From Anthoceros angustus (lineage: Eukaryota > Streptophyta > Anthocerotopsida > Anthocerotales > Anthocerotaceae), in contig MU008158.1 in assembly GCA_010909165.1 (NCBI GenBank), positions 1,823,478 through 1,887,477 on the forward strand: a stretch of DNA of 64,000 bases. The letters run 5' to 3'. Shown here one piece after another: positions 1 through 12,755 of this stretch. A model generated the notes under the pieces. It had not been told where the DNA came from and did no database searches. It saw only the letters and a list, made by a program, of their open reading frames with translations. Position numbers and translations under genes: made by a program. Numbering within the stretch: the stretch's first letter is position 1; the number at the start of each line of letters is the position of its first letter.

Positions 1-115
1 GTGCACGCAGGTGCTGCCGCTAGATGCTAGTGCTAGCGATGCTAGTGCTAGGCGATGCTAGGCGATGCTAGGCTGGGCGAGGTAGCTAGGTGATGCTAGC
101 ACCCAGGCCATGCTA
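1..115. repeat. GATGCTAG-type short tandem repeat
   Basis: Imperfect tandem copies of a short unit built on GATGCTAG/GCTAGGC run from the window edge to about base 115. No coding signal. The array is cut by the window start, so its length is unknown. Confidence 0.7.
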
Positions 116-179
116 GCGAGGCGAGGCTGGCACGAGCCAGCTCAAGTAGGCAAGGGACTCTCAAGTGTGCCCAAGGCTT

Positions 180-470
180 AAGGCCAAGGAGAGAGGAGGC
201 GAAGCCCAAGTCCAAGGCGAGAGGAGGAGAAGAAGCCCAAGCCCAAGGCCAAGGAGAGGAGGAAGCCCAAGTCCAAGGCCAAGGAGAGGAGGCGAAGCCC
301 AAGTCCAAGGCCAAGGAGAGGAGGAGAAGAAGCCCAAGCCCAAGGCCAAGGAGAGGAGGCGAAGAAGCCCAAGTCCAAGGCCAAGGAGAGGAGGCGAAGA
401 AGCCCAAGTCCAAGGCCAAGGCCAAGGAGAGGAGGCAAAGCCTACCAAGGAGAGGAATGAGGCCTCCAAG
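180..470. repeat. Purine-rich minisatellite
   Basis: Tandem units of about 33-39 bp built from AAGCCCAAGTCCAAGG, GCCAAGGAGAGG and AGGCGAAG follow one another with small length changes. Every frame on both strands stays open because the unit lacks stops, giving Lys/Pro/Arg-rich or Leu/Pro-rich translations that I regard as artefacts rather than proteins. Confidence 0.85.
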
Positions 471-776
471 GCTGGCCTTTAAGGCCAACCAACCAAGGGA
501 GAAACAAGAGTATTTTACTCTTGGGCCTGATTCCAAGGGATAAGGGGAAGTATAGACATGGGTATGTCATCAGTCCATTTGATTTCACTTTCGTCCAAAA
601 CTCCTAGTTAGCGACCCCATCCTGTATCGATCCACCCACGGGTGCTTAACTGGAGTTCTATGCCTTTGCTATCCAACTCACCCAGCTCACATTTTTGAAG
701 ATATAGCAGAGTATTTGTATGATTTTAACATGCATAGATACTTAGAGGTTTCACTAATCACGATCTAAGATAGCGG
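471..776. other. Unassigned spacer
   Basis: I see no gene or repeat of known type here. It lies between the minisatellite and the first coding remnants of the zinc-knuckle element and could be its leader or the end of a 5' LTR, but the matching LTR partner is not evident. Confidence 0.4.
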
Positions 777-3700
777 GTGTTAACCTTGATTAAGGGTTTG
801 ACTAACCGCCTGGAGTGCATGCTCGACACACTCGATCCGGACGGAGCTACCAACCAGAAGTCCATCGAGCGAATTCAAGTCCCGACCAAGAGGAGAAGTG
901 CACCTCGATTTTGGTACCACAAGGACGCGGAGGAACCCAACACAATCAACAATCTTTGAAGGATCCGTGAGTGGCAACACACAAGACACGTTAGACAACT
1001 CAACAAGCGATAATGAGGAGGACTTGTCTCTTGAGTCGCCAAGATGGGAGGAGACAAGGATCGAATGGAGTTGTTCAGTGACGAGCGCACCTTTAACGGA
1101 GGACTTCATCGAGAAGTACGGCGGTGCGGAGATGGAATTGAAGACCGGATACACGAAGCATACGGCTTCATCCAAATGCCAAGTACTTGGGGATGAAGCA
1201 TTGGCGTTATCGCGAGCACAAGGCGAGGGTTGAGGCACATGGAGGACCAGGAGTAGTAGCTCAAGTTCAGGAACCAAGGAGCAGCGAGAAAGTGGGCACG
1301 ATCCCATCAAGAGATGTTTGACATCTTCCTACCGGAGTTTCGCAAGCACGGATGAGAAGATCTCCGGTGACACACTTCAAGATGAAGTCGAGACCGCTAA
1401 GATGGCTTATCAAGAATCGACTGGTACGTGACACCAAGATCATGAGTGACCGATCGCAGAGAAGTACTTGTGCATTGCCATATGCACTGCATGAAGGTGC
1501 AACAAGCGTGCACAAGACGAAGGCAACACTACACCTCAAGGAAGTGTACGAGATGGTCGACAAGATAGGGCCCGACACTTTCTCTCGTGTGCAAGTGATT
1601 AGACAAGTAGTGGTGGACATGACCGACGCGGAGGTCGAGTGGAGGAGCTCGGCGAGACAAGCCACCCCACCCCAAGTGACGAGCCCCGCGTGAGGTGCCG
1701 AGGGAGACCATTCCCTCATGAGTGCGAGCATGCATTCGGAGGAGTCAAGGGTGAGGAGCCATGCCCTAGGTGTGGAGGTACGGGCACAATGAAGCGGCAT
1801 GTTGGAGAAGCATCCGAATTGCGGCTCACGGGTTATCGAAAGCAACCCCGCCAATGCATCCGCCAACCTCATCCACAAAATCAAGAGCAAAGGCGCCTGG
1901 AGGAGGCAGCAAGTCCCGTGGACAAAAGAAACGGGAAGCATCAAAGAAGACGATGGACAGCTACGTGGCACGCCTTGCAAAAGCGGAGAAGTTGGCGCGA
2001 AGGCGAAGATCAAGGAGAGCAGCTCATCATCGAGGACGAAGAAGATGAGCACAAGCTTGGATACATGGCGACTGACCGGATCCAAGGGCAGGAAGAAACC
2101 TCCGCGCCTACGAGAGAAGATAGCTCGAGGAAGAAGAGGATGTCTTGACACCGGCGGAAGACACGGAAGGAAGCTTGGATCCTCTTCCCGAACCTATGCC
2201 AAGATGCCAAAGTCGTTTGAGCCATTGCCAACAGAGCAACCGTGGGAGCAACATCAAAGTCCGAGTGGCGATGTGGAGAAACCCATGCGCAGATTGTCGA
2301 CGAGACGATGGCACAAAAGCTCGGAGATGCCATGTTTCAACAAGACATGGGGTTGAGCGTGAAGGAAGTCGGGTTTGACTCGGATGTTGACAACCCTTGA
2401 AGACAAGCAAGTGTCCAAATGTGCCACAACAGTAATGATGTCATTGCGACCTCGAGCCAAGCATCTCGTGGAGAAGAAGCCGCACGAGTGGGAGTGGCTT
2501 TGGTCAACAATCGGAGAGGCACATTGAAATCAATGGATTCGCACCAAGAGGGTTGATTGACACCGAGCACACCGGTGATCGTTGGAAGAAGAGTGAAGGA
2601 AGCGTTGGGTCTCCACCAAGAAAGGTTGAAGGAAACCAAGTGGAAGATCCACTGGGACCACGAGCATGTGTTGGGGTGACAAGACAAGGTCAAGGTTTCA
2701 TTCAAACCAAGAACACAGACTTCACCTTTGTCGAGGTACACCGCTTGGTCACCGATGCGACACTTTTGATGTCTTGCTGGACGCTTTGTACAAACCGAGT
2801 CATGGTGGATTTGTGGACGGAGATCTACTATCGACAGCCGGAGAAGCGGAGCAAAACCGATGAACGGATTGCCCGCATCCCTCTGCATGGCAAGGATCAT
2901 GAGAACCTCATTGCCAGCGTCTACCCGGTTTGGCGCAGAGTGAAGGACACGCCATACGTGCTTGAACCTCTTGGCGTGTCTAACAACCGAATCGACGATG
3001 GAGGATTTCGACGAGGAGGAGGAAGACAAGCTAGGGTTGCAACCACCCTCGGAGGAGGTTCTTCAAGTCACCGGAGAGCCGGGTGATCAGAATGAGCCGT
3101 GCAAAAGCGTGGAGGATGGTGCAAGAGGACCAGTGTCCTATGAGCCGGAGAACTCTGAAGTTCTTGCCTAGGGTTGAGCCTGTTGTGACCTAAACACCTG
3201 TGTCATCACATGGCGACCTCGGAAGACGGCATAGTGCTCGTGGAACTCTTTGGAGGCATCGACGGCTTCAAGCAGTGTGGCATCAAAGTGCGAAGATCGT
3301 GCATTGTGACCCGGATCCAAAAGCAAGGATTGTGTCACGTGGGCGTAAGAGACTTGATGGGGAGTACCTAACCTCGACGTGGGAGTCGTGAAGGGTTACC
3401 GCCGATGGATGTTCGCATGATAGGGTTGTCCCATTTGAGTTGTCTTGGGCAACCGGTGGACCTTGTCATCGCAGTTGGGAGTGTCAAGGACTATCCTCCG
3501 CAGGGGTCAAGGTCGAAGGATCCACGGCAAAGATTGTTCTATGACGATGAGGATCTTGCGCTTGATCCGAAAGGGCAAGAAAGGCCTTGTGGATACATGT
3601 TGGAGAATGTGCCAAGATGCATGAGCGTGAAGAAGCAAGTTCGGAGGACTTTGCCACGATCCGAGGAGTGTTGGGTCGAGCTTCTATTGGATGCACTCAA

Positions 3701-4600
3701 TTTGGTTCGAGGGCTCATAGGTTGAGGTCCATGTGGACTAACCTTGCTCCCTTGGAACATTTGAAGTGTGCGAGGTCGCTCACCAAGCGACCTAATCATG
3801 TTGTCAAGGATGTGCTAGCATCGGAAGGCATGCCCAACAAGTCATCAAGACCGACAAGCCGCCGCACTTCCGTGAACACGCCTGACACCCCATGGCGGCT
3901 TGGCCAACCTTTGTGTCCAAGTCCAAGTCTTACGCCTTCGGAACCATGGCCCGTTGTGGTGGATGACATGGCGAGGTTTTGGGAGAGCCAATACCAGAGA
4001 GGAGTTGGCCATGGATTTGATGGAGCCACGAAGACACCGGAGTGACCGAAGGAAGGTGTCGATTGCTTGGGCAAGCATTTGACGTGAACATGATGACTGG
4101 TTGTTTAGCTACCGAGTCGCTACCAACTTCAAACCAAGAAGGCGGGGTTGAAGCGGGTTCGGTGGGTGAAGGATTCCAGACTCGCATCTCAACAGGAGAA
4201 GGCGAGTTTGGAGGGCAAGGAGAGCGAGCACGAGAGGAAGCGTGCAAGCCATCGAGCCACAACCACATGAGTGGTTTGCGCCGAGTTGAAGAGCAATCAA
4301 CGGCGCCTAAAGGAGTTGTTGGAGGCATCGCGACATGTGTTTGCTTTCACGCTATGGAGATGGGGAAGTACACCAAAGGGAAGTTCCACATAGAACTAAT
4401 CAAGAATGAACCAAGGTTCCGCAGGAGGCACTCGAAGGCAAGAAGAAAAAAGCAACCTACTGGGGAGAGTAGTCCACATGAGGCCCATAAGGATATGTCA
4501 AGACAAGCCTCCACTCATGGACAAGGTTCATAACCTGACGACATTCCGAAGGAGATTGGTTTTGTGCACAATGCGCTACATGAGGTGCGACGTGTAGTCC
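777..4600 (+). mobile_element. Degenerate zinc-knuckle element carrying a DNA methyltransferase
   Basis: Overlapping plus-strand coding remnants in shifting frames run across this stretch. Near 1760-1815 a CCHC zinc knuckle (C-x2-C-x4-H-x4-C, starting Cys-Pro-Arg-Cys-Gly-Gly) is followed by a Lys/Arg-rich region, as in retrotransposon Gag proteins. Downstream lies an acidic segment (about 2960-3170) and then a cytosine-5 methyltransferase domain (separate entry). I found no reverse transcriptase or integrase, so the class is not proven. Cytosine methyltransferases captured by retrotransposons are known from charophyte algae and dinoflagellates, which makes a retroelement plausible. The frames are broken many times; part of this may be the CHG-site shortening described in the findings. 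Confidence 0.6.
3210..4115 (+). pseudogene. DNMT3-like cytosine-5 DNA methyltransferase domain (frameshifted)
   Basis: The family transfers a methyl group from S-adenosylmethionine to C5 of cytosine. Visible motifs, in order: the SAM-binding motif I (VLVELFGGIDGF, about 3231-3270); a motif IV region beginning PVDLVIA (about 3450), where the catalytic Pro-Cys is missing and the text reads GSVKDYPPQG; an RLFYD segment; YMLENV (motif VI-like ENV, about 3590); GSRAHRLRSMWTNLAP (motif VIII-like, about 3705-3755, in another frame); and a motif X-like LLGQAFDVNMMT (about 4065-4100, in a third frame). Motif order is canonical for a cytosine-5 methyltransferase and the ENV/AHR text is closest to DNMT3. 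It is non-functional as written because of at least two frameshifts and the lost Pro-Cys. It sits 3' of a zinc knuckle in a mobile element, so it is a TE cargo rather than the host enzyme. Confidence 0.75.
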
Positions 4601-5395
4601 TACTAATGATAATGTTTTGACTTAGAGTCTCACATTATCGGGGGATTGGTTGCACCTATATATCTGCGTATTCGATTTGTTGCTTGGTTGTTGGTCGAGG
4701 AAGTGCTTATATGAATTCAAGTGCTTCGCGGCTGTACCGTCATGCCGTGTGATACTAATCTGCACTTGGGTTTAGTGTTTGATTAGCATTAATTAATCTA
4801 ATTACTTATCTTTAAGTAAGTAATTAGTGTTAATTAATCTAAGTGCTTAATTAAGCATTGATTAGTGTTAATTAATCTAATGTGCTTATGTTAATTAAGC
4901 ATTGATTAGTGTTAATTAAACATGGTTAGCACATGGGATAGTAATATGCTTGGCATATTCCTTGCATATTATAGTGTATTCTTAGGATACAATAGCTGGG
5001 AAGCTCAAGTAATATGCTTTGGCATATTCCTTGCATATTATAGTGTATTCTTAGGATATTTCGCATATGTCATGCCAATAGGATATCTAATACGTCACGC
5101 CGTGGTCCAAGATACATATAGACCCTTCCATTGAGGACAAGCTCGGATCATAGCTTGTCCTCTGAGACATAAACGCAAGAAGAGCATTGTGAGGAGGCCA
5201 AAGCTATGACTCAGGAGGCGATGTGTGAGGAATTTGCGTGTTGTTCTCGGAGAGGTGTTTGTGCCACCACGGAGCTACCTCCCGTCACATTTATTGCACC
5301 TATATATCCTCACGTATTCGATTTGTTCGCTTGGTTGTTGGTCGAGGAAGTGCTTATATGAATTCAAGTGCTTACCTCGCATGACAAATTGCGAT
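4601..5395. repeat. AT-rich LTR-like region with direct repeats
   Basis: Two copies of a segment of about 55 bp (about 4672-4729 and 5318-5372) share a run that ends GAATTCAAGTGCTT. A second direct repeat of about 49 bp occurs at 4941-4989 and 5009-5058. Between 4790 and 4920 there are repeated TTAATTAATCTAA-type units. This resembles a terminal or untranslated region of the preceding element, possibly an LTR. It abuts the broken end of the next element near 5400. Confidence 0.5.
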
Positions 5396-5399
5396 ATAG

Positions 5400-7500
5400 A
5401 ACCTAAGTAAGCCACAACATATGTATGTATCACATCTTGGATAACGACATATGGTTAAATTAGCATCATTCCGCAAATTTGCGAGTGCGATACGCCCGAC
5501 TTGAACGTGTGATTGTGGATCATACACCCCACCACATGGACAAGAATACCAGTCTTCTTTAGCCCTTAGGCCATCTAAGTATATGCGGTAAGGATGTTTT
5601 TTCTCGATCCATGCCATCGATACATAACAACATGTACTTGTGAGGCTCGGTGTATCCTTTCGCTCGATGTTTTGTCAACTTCTTCCGCCTCCTCCATAAG
5701 CTTTATGCGATGTTTGTTCAACGCGTCCCGATATATATCCGCCTTCAACCAAACATCATGTCGTGTCCATCCATGAAATATAACGCCATGCGCTAACCAG
5801 ACCAACCAACGGAGTTCGACATAACCCGTAGGGGCAAAGGGGCAATAGCATGATGGCAACCCTCGGAAGGGTCATGCCCCCAACAGCGAACCTAGGGATC
5901 CACCCGTTGTATGGCCCAGGCAGATCTAGTGTCCTTAAATCCCATCTGGTAAGGGCGCCGGCTGCCCGCCGGCCCCCTCCCCTACCGCCCCTCAATTACG
6001 GATGTGGCATGCCGGCGCCCTCCCAAGCTCCTTTAGGGTTTAGGGTTACTGCATGTTGCCGCCCTCCTCTCCCCCATTGCACACCCCCTCAACCCACGAG
6101 GGCGCCGGCATGCCGGCGCCCTCCTCCTCTCCCCCTCCCACAACACATGAGGGCACTGCATGCCGGCGTCGAACCCCGCGCCCCCGCCTCCGCAATGAGG
6201 GCCGTGGCATGCCGCCTTCCCTACCTCCTTTAGGGTTTAGGTCCCCGCATGCGCCGCCTCCCTCCGCACACTCCTGCACGCCTCCCTCCCCTCACCCATG
6301 AGGGCGCCGGCATGCCGCGCCTCCTCCTCTCCTCCCACGACCGAGGCGCCGGCATGCCGGCGCCCTCCTCTCTCCCCACTCGATGGCGGCGCGACCGCCC
6401 GCCTTCATCTCAGGGCCGAACCGGTTGTGCCTCGACCAAGGTTCAACCTCCACCATCACAACGCCCACCGTTAGATATCGATGGCCGCCACTTCTAACCT
6501 TTCACCTGCTTATACCATGCCGAAAAACGGTGTGGAGCGATGAGCTTACCTTGATCCGTCTGCGATCCAAAGGTTCAATGTTGAACTTTAGACCGCGCAA
6601 AGAGAACATGATTGGATTTGGGTATCTTCACGCTTGAAGTTCTCGCCCCATAGTCTCGTAAAGTATAATGAAATATCAGCCCTTTTGCTCCATGCCACAT
6701 TTGTATTGTGTCCACACTTCTAGTTTGGTGAAAGTGTCGAAGATTGTAGACTTCAACATTAGGCGCCGCTCGCCAATTGCGTAAATGTTGCATCCATCCA
6801 TGCAATAGCGCCTAATGCATGAGAGGATTTCACCCGGGGCTTGGCTTGCTACAATCCCATGGTGAATTCAAGATCGCCTTCACCTCCTCGCACCTTCCGA
6901 CCCTATGCAATACACCCTTCTGAAGGATTTCAGGCAACACTTGATTGGAACCGGTGCCTTCAGGAAAGTATAGACTTTGTCTTTGCCATTCGACCCATGG
7001 TCAGGTCTTACAAGGGTCTCTAGGAATGTCTCTTGCTCAGACCTTCCCAACCTAAGGAACCTTTGCCTCTCTTCCTGGAAACCCTCCCTCGAAAGTCGTT
7101 GAATACATACTTTGTTGCAACACGGTTTACGGAAATCATCCAGAATTGTGTCCGTCTCAGTCTTCTTCAAGGAGACACCACCGCTACTGCAAACGAAACG
7201 CAAGCTCGTCATAGTCGCAATGTCTCCGACATTGGCTTCGGATGATATGTACACGCAGCCCGTGAGGTGAACGGGAGGGTGGGGAACGTTGTCGTCGCCA
7301 GCAATATCGCTCCCCGATGCACCCAAAACTCCACACGGAGGGCGAAAGAGACCTCTCATTGCTGATGGCTCACTCGAGGGCGGGCGGCATCCTCGCCTCG
7401 GGCTAAGTTCCATAGCCGCATACAAGTTCAAGTTCCGAGGCGCCGGTGGCACATAGGGGTGCACGAAAGGTGATGAGTCCTTCGACCCTCGAGCTCGCAA
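5400..7500 (-). pseudogene. DUF7869-type transposase-like gene, left copy (3'-truncated)
   Basis: Read on the minus strand. The N-terminal part (about 7100-6890) has paired cysteines then a run rich in Arg/Phe/Leu, ending with a Cys-x6-Phe-x3-Tyr pattern, as I recall for the N-terminal part of DUF7869 proteins. A middle block contains NVEVYNLRHFHQT (about 6740), matched by NVEVYNLPDTFTK at 59430 in the right copy. A later block (about 5690-5410) contains DALNKHR and LRNDANLTI, matched in the right copy near 60510 and 60740. Homology stops near 5405, before the LDN-RENKN and GHTHD core, so the catalytic half is missing. A GC-rich palindrome array (5950-6400) interrupts the gene at the same relative place as in the right copy. 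Frames are broken repeatedly. The family is transposon-associated; the precise function is not established. Confidence 0.55.
5950..6400. repeat. GC palindrome array within the left DUF7869-type gene
   Basis: Several copies of the perfect palindrome GGCGCCGGCATGCCGGCGCC or shortened forms occur here. The best copy, at 6098-6123, extends to a 26-bp perfect palindrome. Copies are separated by C/T-rich spacers (CCCTCCTCCTC). It lies between two conserved coding blocks and is probably intronic or in a low-complexity linker. The two short TTTAGGG runs here (about 6034 and 6230) are too short to count as telomeric. Confidence 0.75.
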
Positions 7501-8280
7501 GCATGTTTGCCGAATACAAGGTGAAGCTCATCGTCATCCAAAGACGGTGATGATTACCATTGCAAACCCGCATGCCCTGTTGACGGGCGGCTTGAAAACA
7601 TCCGGAACATTTACGAATTATGAAACACGAGCTTTTCAACAAAGACTTAATGTGGTCGCCTCATCGCCGCAAAGTTTGCAAGCGCTTACGGAAATAGATC
7701 GCTGGATGCTCCTTCGTCGCATGCGCGCTGAGTGCAAGACATTACCAAGGGACAAGTTCCTCCCATCTCGCACTGCCGATCAAGATGCATGACACCACGG
7801 TCGAACAACGACCAAATGGATATACTACATTGAAGGAGGCAATCGCTTTAAGCTACCGTATCCTCATCGGTATGGGTGGAGTGGAGCATGGTGTGTGACG
7901 TCACGTCGCTGAACGCGAACGAGCCACCACAACCAGAGCAACAAACAAGGAGGAGGGCAAATTAGTATGAGACATCGGAGAACAAGCTGGATGCCTTAGC
8001 GTCAATATTTCCAGCATTCACGTGGAGAAGATCTACCTATCAAGTGCCGGATCCGACGCCGCCATTTCAAGCGACATAAATGTTGCGGCCGCTTGGTATC
8101 GGAATCATTTAATGCAGCACGTAACACCACGCTGGAAAACATGGGCACCCGCTTAACGAAACCATGGCAAAGCAAGCGGTGCCGTCAATTAGGGTTCCTA
8201 AAATGGACACTGTCAAACGCGGTGGCGATTACCGCTTTTAACCCGCCCCGACCTTTTAGGCGTTCAACCTTACCGTAATG
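7501..8280. other. Central region of the left element
   Basis: Between the divergent DUF7869-type gene and the methyltransferase gene. Weak coding remnants are present but none that I recognise. By comparison with the right copy (57966-58190) it should contain the shared promoter region. Confidence 0.35.
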
Positions 8281-9740
8281 GAGCGCCCATCACGGCCTAC
8301 ACCGTGTTCACGAAGCGTGAGTTGCGCCCACTTCCGCAAGCGTGAACGCCCGGATTGCGCCGCCCACGCCGCTTGTTCGTGATTTTTGTCAATTGCGCCG
8401 CCGTGACTTCGTGCGCGCGCATCCCGCCTCCTTTTGCATTGAGGGAGAACGGGTAGTCACCGTAATCAATCACCGCTTCGTGCAGGCTATGGCAAGTGGG
8501 CGGCGCAAGAAGGAATTGGCGGATCGAAGAAGAAACCCGCATGTAGACAAACCAAAACGAAAGAGACCAAAAGGGAAGAAGGCGAGCAGCCACGCAAAGG
8601 AGCCGTGTGGAGTGGATGCACACCAAAGTTCGAGCCGACCGGTGTTCCAATTGTGAGCACATTCTTCAAAGGTAACGCCGCCTGATGTCGCAGCGCCCCG
8701 AACTCTCGTGATCCCGCGGTCGGCAAAGGTGAGCAACGAAGGGAGCGGTGAGGGAAATCGAGATGGCCAAGTCACAAAAGCCACCGCCGCGGATTCTAAT
8801 CCTCACCTTTACGCTTGAGGAGACTGCTCAATTGCGCAGACACACTAACCAGATTGATGAGACAATTCTCCGGGAGAAGGACGGCTTGTGACATGAGCGC
8901 AGAGCTCAAGAAGACAATGTGGTGTGGACACCCATGCTGAAATTGTGGATTTATGGCCACAATGGTGCTCAATCGAGAGCTGTATGGGTATGTGGTCCGG
9001 CAACTTTGATAGAAGCGGAAGGAGATCCGGATATTCACGGGTGACTTCAAAGCCTTATGGGTTTGAAGCTTTGCTGGTCGGAAGATTACAGGTTCGTGTT
9101 GAGCATAGGTGCTTGCAGAAAAGTGCGAGCCACGAACCGCCTCTTAAATTCGGAAGCTCTAATCGAGGATTGTAAGTGTGTGTCTTTGGAAGTCATTGAT
9201 TTTGAAGTTTTGGAACATCATTGCATCCACTTAACACTTTTGGCACTTCTAACGCTGTAATGCAAGGAATTTTTATCGATGCTTATGTGAGGTGATTACA
9301 AGTTCTATCATCAATCACCGCCGAGATGTCTTTAGAAGGACCGGCTATCTCGACTATGAACCGAAGGAGATGAGGACGAGGCAGTATGGACCCTCGTGAA
9401 GAGGATGGCCCTATACCGAGCCGCCACGATGATGACGAAATGTCGGAGGAGGACGGTGATAATCCTTGAGGACGGCTGTAACGGAATTTGCTTCCATAAT
9501 GCGGGCATCCATGCGGTGCCCACTATTCCTTCCAATTGATGAGGACATGGGTCAGAATGGAATTGCCCGCAGTGGAGCACATGGAGTTGGGTACCCCACA
9601 GTGCATCGGTTTATATGTGGTATGAAGGCATGGGAGGAGAGGGCGCCGGGCGTGCGCCTTCCTCGGCACAACCGCAGAAGGCATCCAAGTACTATGGGAT
9701 GTGCGGAGGGCACCCAAGTTAGCCGTAACATCCCGAACTA

Positions 9741-10088
9741 GCCAGCCGGCCGCACTGAGGGAGGGCGCCGCATGCCGCGCCGGCCTTGGGACGAGAGGGC
9801 GCGCATGCCGGCGCCCTGGCCTTGGGAGAGGGAGGGCGCGCATGCCGCGCCTCCGCTGGGAGAGAGGGCGCCGGCATGCCGCGCCCGGCCTTGGGACGAG
9901 GGAGGGCGCGGCATGCCGGCCTCCCGCCTTGGGAGGGAGGGCGCCGGCGGCCTGGGAGAGGGCGCATGCCGCGCCCGCCTTGGGAGGGAGGGCGCTGCAT
10001 GCCGCGCCTCCCGGCCTTGGGAGAGGGAGGGCGCCGCATGCCGCGCCGCCAGCCTGGGACAGGGGGCGCCGCATGCCGCGCCCGTGAT
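9741..10088. repeat. GC palindrome minisatellite, array 1
   Basis: Tandem units of about 35-40 bp alternate CCTTGGGA(CGA)GGGAGGGC with the palindrome core around GGCATGCC. Copies differ almost only by losing bases at CCG/CCGG positions in the core (GGCGCCGGC, GGCGCGGC, GGCGCCGC). Long Arg/Ala/Gly/Pro open frames here follow from the base composition and are not supported as protein. Confidence 0.85.
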
Positions 10089-11069
10089 GCCGGCGATAGT
10101 GGAGGCGATCGGAAGTAGTGGGAAGCGCAAACGGAGTTCGACATATACCGGGTTTGGGGGGGTCAACAAATGTGGAGCCCGAAAGAGATTTGAGAAGGAA
10201 GAAAGGCAAGCGCAGCAGAGCGGCAGACGAACGACATCCGACTATGCATGTCGCGATCGACGGGAGAGGCTGGAGGCCTCCATTCGTGATGAAGATTATT
10301 TTGCGAATATCGAGAGGCATACGCCAAGAAAGTGGTTCCAAAGCCTTATGGGTTTGAAGCTTTGCTGCAATGGAAGATTACAGGTGTTCGTGTTGAGCAT
10401 AGCAGCTTGCAAAGAAAAGTGCGAGCCACGGAACGCTCTTAAATTCCGGAAGCTCTTCGACCAAGGATTGTAAGTGTATGTCTTTGGAAGTCATTGATTT
10501 TGAAGTTTTGGAACATCCTTGCATCCATTTAACACTTTTCGGCACTTCTAACTCTTGGGCAGAATGCAAGGAATTTTTATCGATGCTTATGTGAGGTGAT
10601 TACAAGTTCTATCATCAATCACCGTCGGGAGATGTCTTTTAGAAGGACCAGGGCTGGGCTATCTGACTATGAACTGGAAGGAGATGAGGACGAGGCAGAG
10701 TATGGACCCTCAGGTGAAGAGGATGGCCCTATACCGGAGCTGCTTGGCCAGACAGATGACGAAATGTCGGAGGAGGACGGTGATAACAGCCTTGAGGACG
10801 ACAGAATGGAATTTGCTTCCATAATGCCTGGGGCATCCATGCTGGTGCCCACTATTCCTTCCAATCCAGATGAGGACATGGGTCGCAGTGGGAATTGCCC
10901 GCAGTGGGAGGCCATGGAGTTGGGCATACAGAATCGGTTTATATCGGTATGAAGGCATGGAGGAGAGGAAGGGCGCCGGCATGCCGCGCCTCGGCACAAC
11001 CGCAGAAGGCATCCAAGTACTATGGGATGTGCGGAGGGCACCCAAGCAGCTGACTGCCGGAACCAGCCC

Positions 11070-11420
11070 GCCGGCGGCCGGAGGGAGGGCGCCGCATGCC
11101 GCGCCCGCCTTGGGACGAGGAGGGCGCATGCCGCGCCGGTGGCCTTGGGACGAGGGAGGGCGCGCATGCCGCGCCCGGCCTTGGGACGAGGAGGGCGCCG
11201 CATGCCGCCTCACCGGCCTTGGGACGAGGGAGGGCGCCGGCATGCCGGCGCCTGTGCCTTGGGAGGGAGGCGCCGCATGCCGCGCCCGGGAGAGGCGCTG
11301 CATGCCGCGCCCGGCCTTGGGAGGGAGGCGCCGCATGCCGCCTCCCGGCCTTGGGAAGCAGAGGGCGCGCATGCCGCGCCAGCCTGGGAGAGGGAGGCGC
11401 CGGCATGCCGGCGCCCTCCG
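11070..11420. repeat. GC palindrome minisatellite, array 2
   Basis: Same unit and same flanking blocks as array 1, carried by the tandem duplication of this part of the gene. Unit boundaries again differ at CCG/CCGG sites. Confidence 0.85.
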
Positions 11421-12414
11421 TGATGCTGATGATAGTGGAGGCGTATCGGGAGGTAGTGGGAAGCGCAAACGGAGTTCGACATATGCAGCTGGTTTGGGGG
11501 GCAGGTCAACAAATGTGGAGCCCGAAAGAGATTTGAGAAGGAAGAAAGGCAAGCGCGCAGCAGGAGCGGCAGACAACAACGACATCCCGACTATGCATGT
11601 CGCGACTGACGGGGAGAGGCTGGAGGCCTCCATTCAGGATGAAGATTATTTGCGGAGTATCAGAGAGGCAGCATACGTGAAGAAAGTGGTTCAAACAGTT
11701 CTTCCGAAATTAGAGAATTTAAGGCTGCATCCTTTCTTTCTCCGGATGCATGATTCGGATTGTGGATGAAGCTTGGACCAACTACCCTCGAGTCATTTCG
11801 AAAGGTAGAGTGGAGGAAGGTGTCCTGCCTCATGCATGATTGACCCAGGAGTGCCGACATTCAATCTATAGATCGGATAAGTTTAGAGCCAAGAAGTATG
11901 TCATGGGAGTGCTCGTGGCAATCACACCTAAACGATGAAGCATCCGGACATATCTCCATCAAGGCCGATACCAATGGATGGAAGCCCATGTGTATTGTGG
12001 GCTCACTTTACCGAGATGAGGGTTCGCCACCGACCACAACACTATGTCGACAAACGGAAGATGAATTTCATTGAGCAAGTAAGGTACTTGCGAGATGAGT
12101 TGCAGATTGCAAAGAGAGTTGGTGTCAATATGAGCATGAACTGGAAGTTCAACCTGTATAAGGTGCTAGGCTTGATAGATGATGATGAGGCCAGAGAGGA
12201 TGAGCAGTACAAGCAAAACAAGGTCGACAATCGCACACATATCCTTTGCATCGCCAAACTGGAAGGGAGAGTGTGGGAAAATGTTGATAAGATCTTCACG
12301 AAGTGGGAGGCCATGGAGTTGCCAGAACAAGCCAAACATGTTGCCGCAGAAGGCATCCAAGTACTATGGGATGTGCGGAGGGCACCCAAGGTTAGCGAAC
12401 ATCGGGAACTAGCC

Positions 12415-12755
12415 GTGGCCGGCCTCAGCGGAGAGGCGCCGGCATGCCGCGCCTCCCGGCCTTGGGACGAGAGGGCGCCGGCATCTCGGGGCGAAGAGGG
12501 CGGCATGCCGGCGCCCTCGGCCTTGGGAGCGGCATGCCGCGCCCGCTGGCCTTGGGAGAGGGCGCCGGCATGCCGCGCCAGCCTGGGACGAGGGAGGCGG
12601 CATGCGCCTCCTCCTTGGGAGGGAGGGCGCCGGCATGCCGCGCCTCCGCTGGGAGAGGGCGCCGGCATGCCGCGCCTCCCGGCCTTGGGAGGAGGGCGCG
12701 GCATGCCGGCGCCAGCCTGGGACACAGGAGGGCGCCGGCATGCCGCGCCCGTGAT
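12415..12755. repeat. GC palindrome minisatellite, array 3
   Basis: Third copy of the array, placed after the jump-back junction at about 12345 and before the third KRKRSS block. Confidence 0.85.

Noticed and set aside
96-536. Long overlapping open frames on both strands (Leu/Pro/Trp-rich and Lys/Arg-rich)
   Set aside because: They come from a stop-free minisatellite unit; every frame is open and no domain is present.
6030-6245. TTTAGGG runs suggesting an interstitial telomere
   Set aside because: Only about two units at each of two places; plant genomes have many such short matches.
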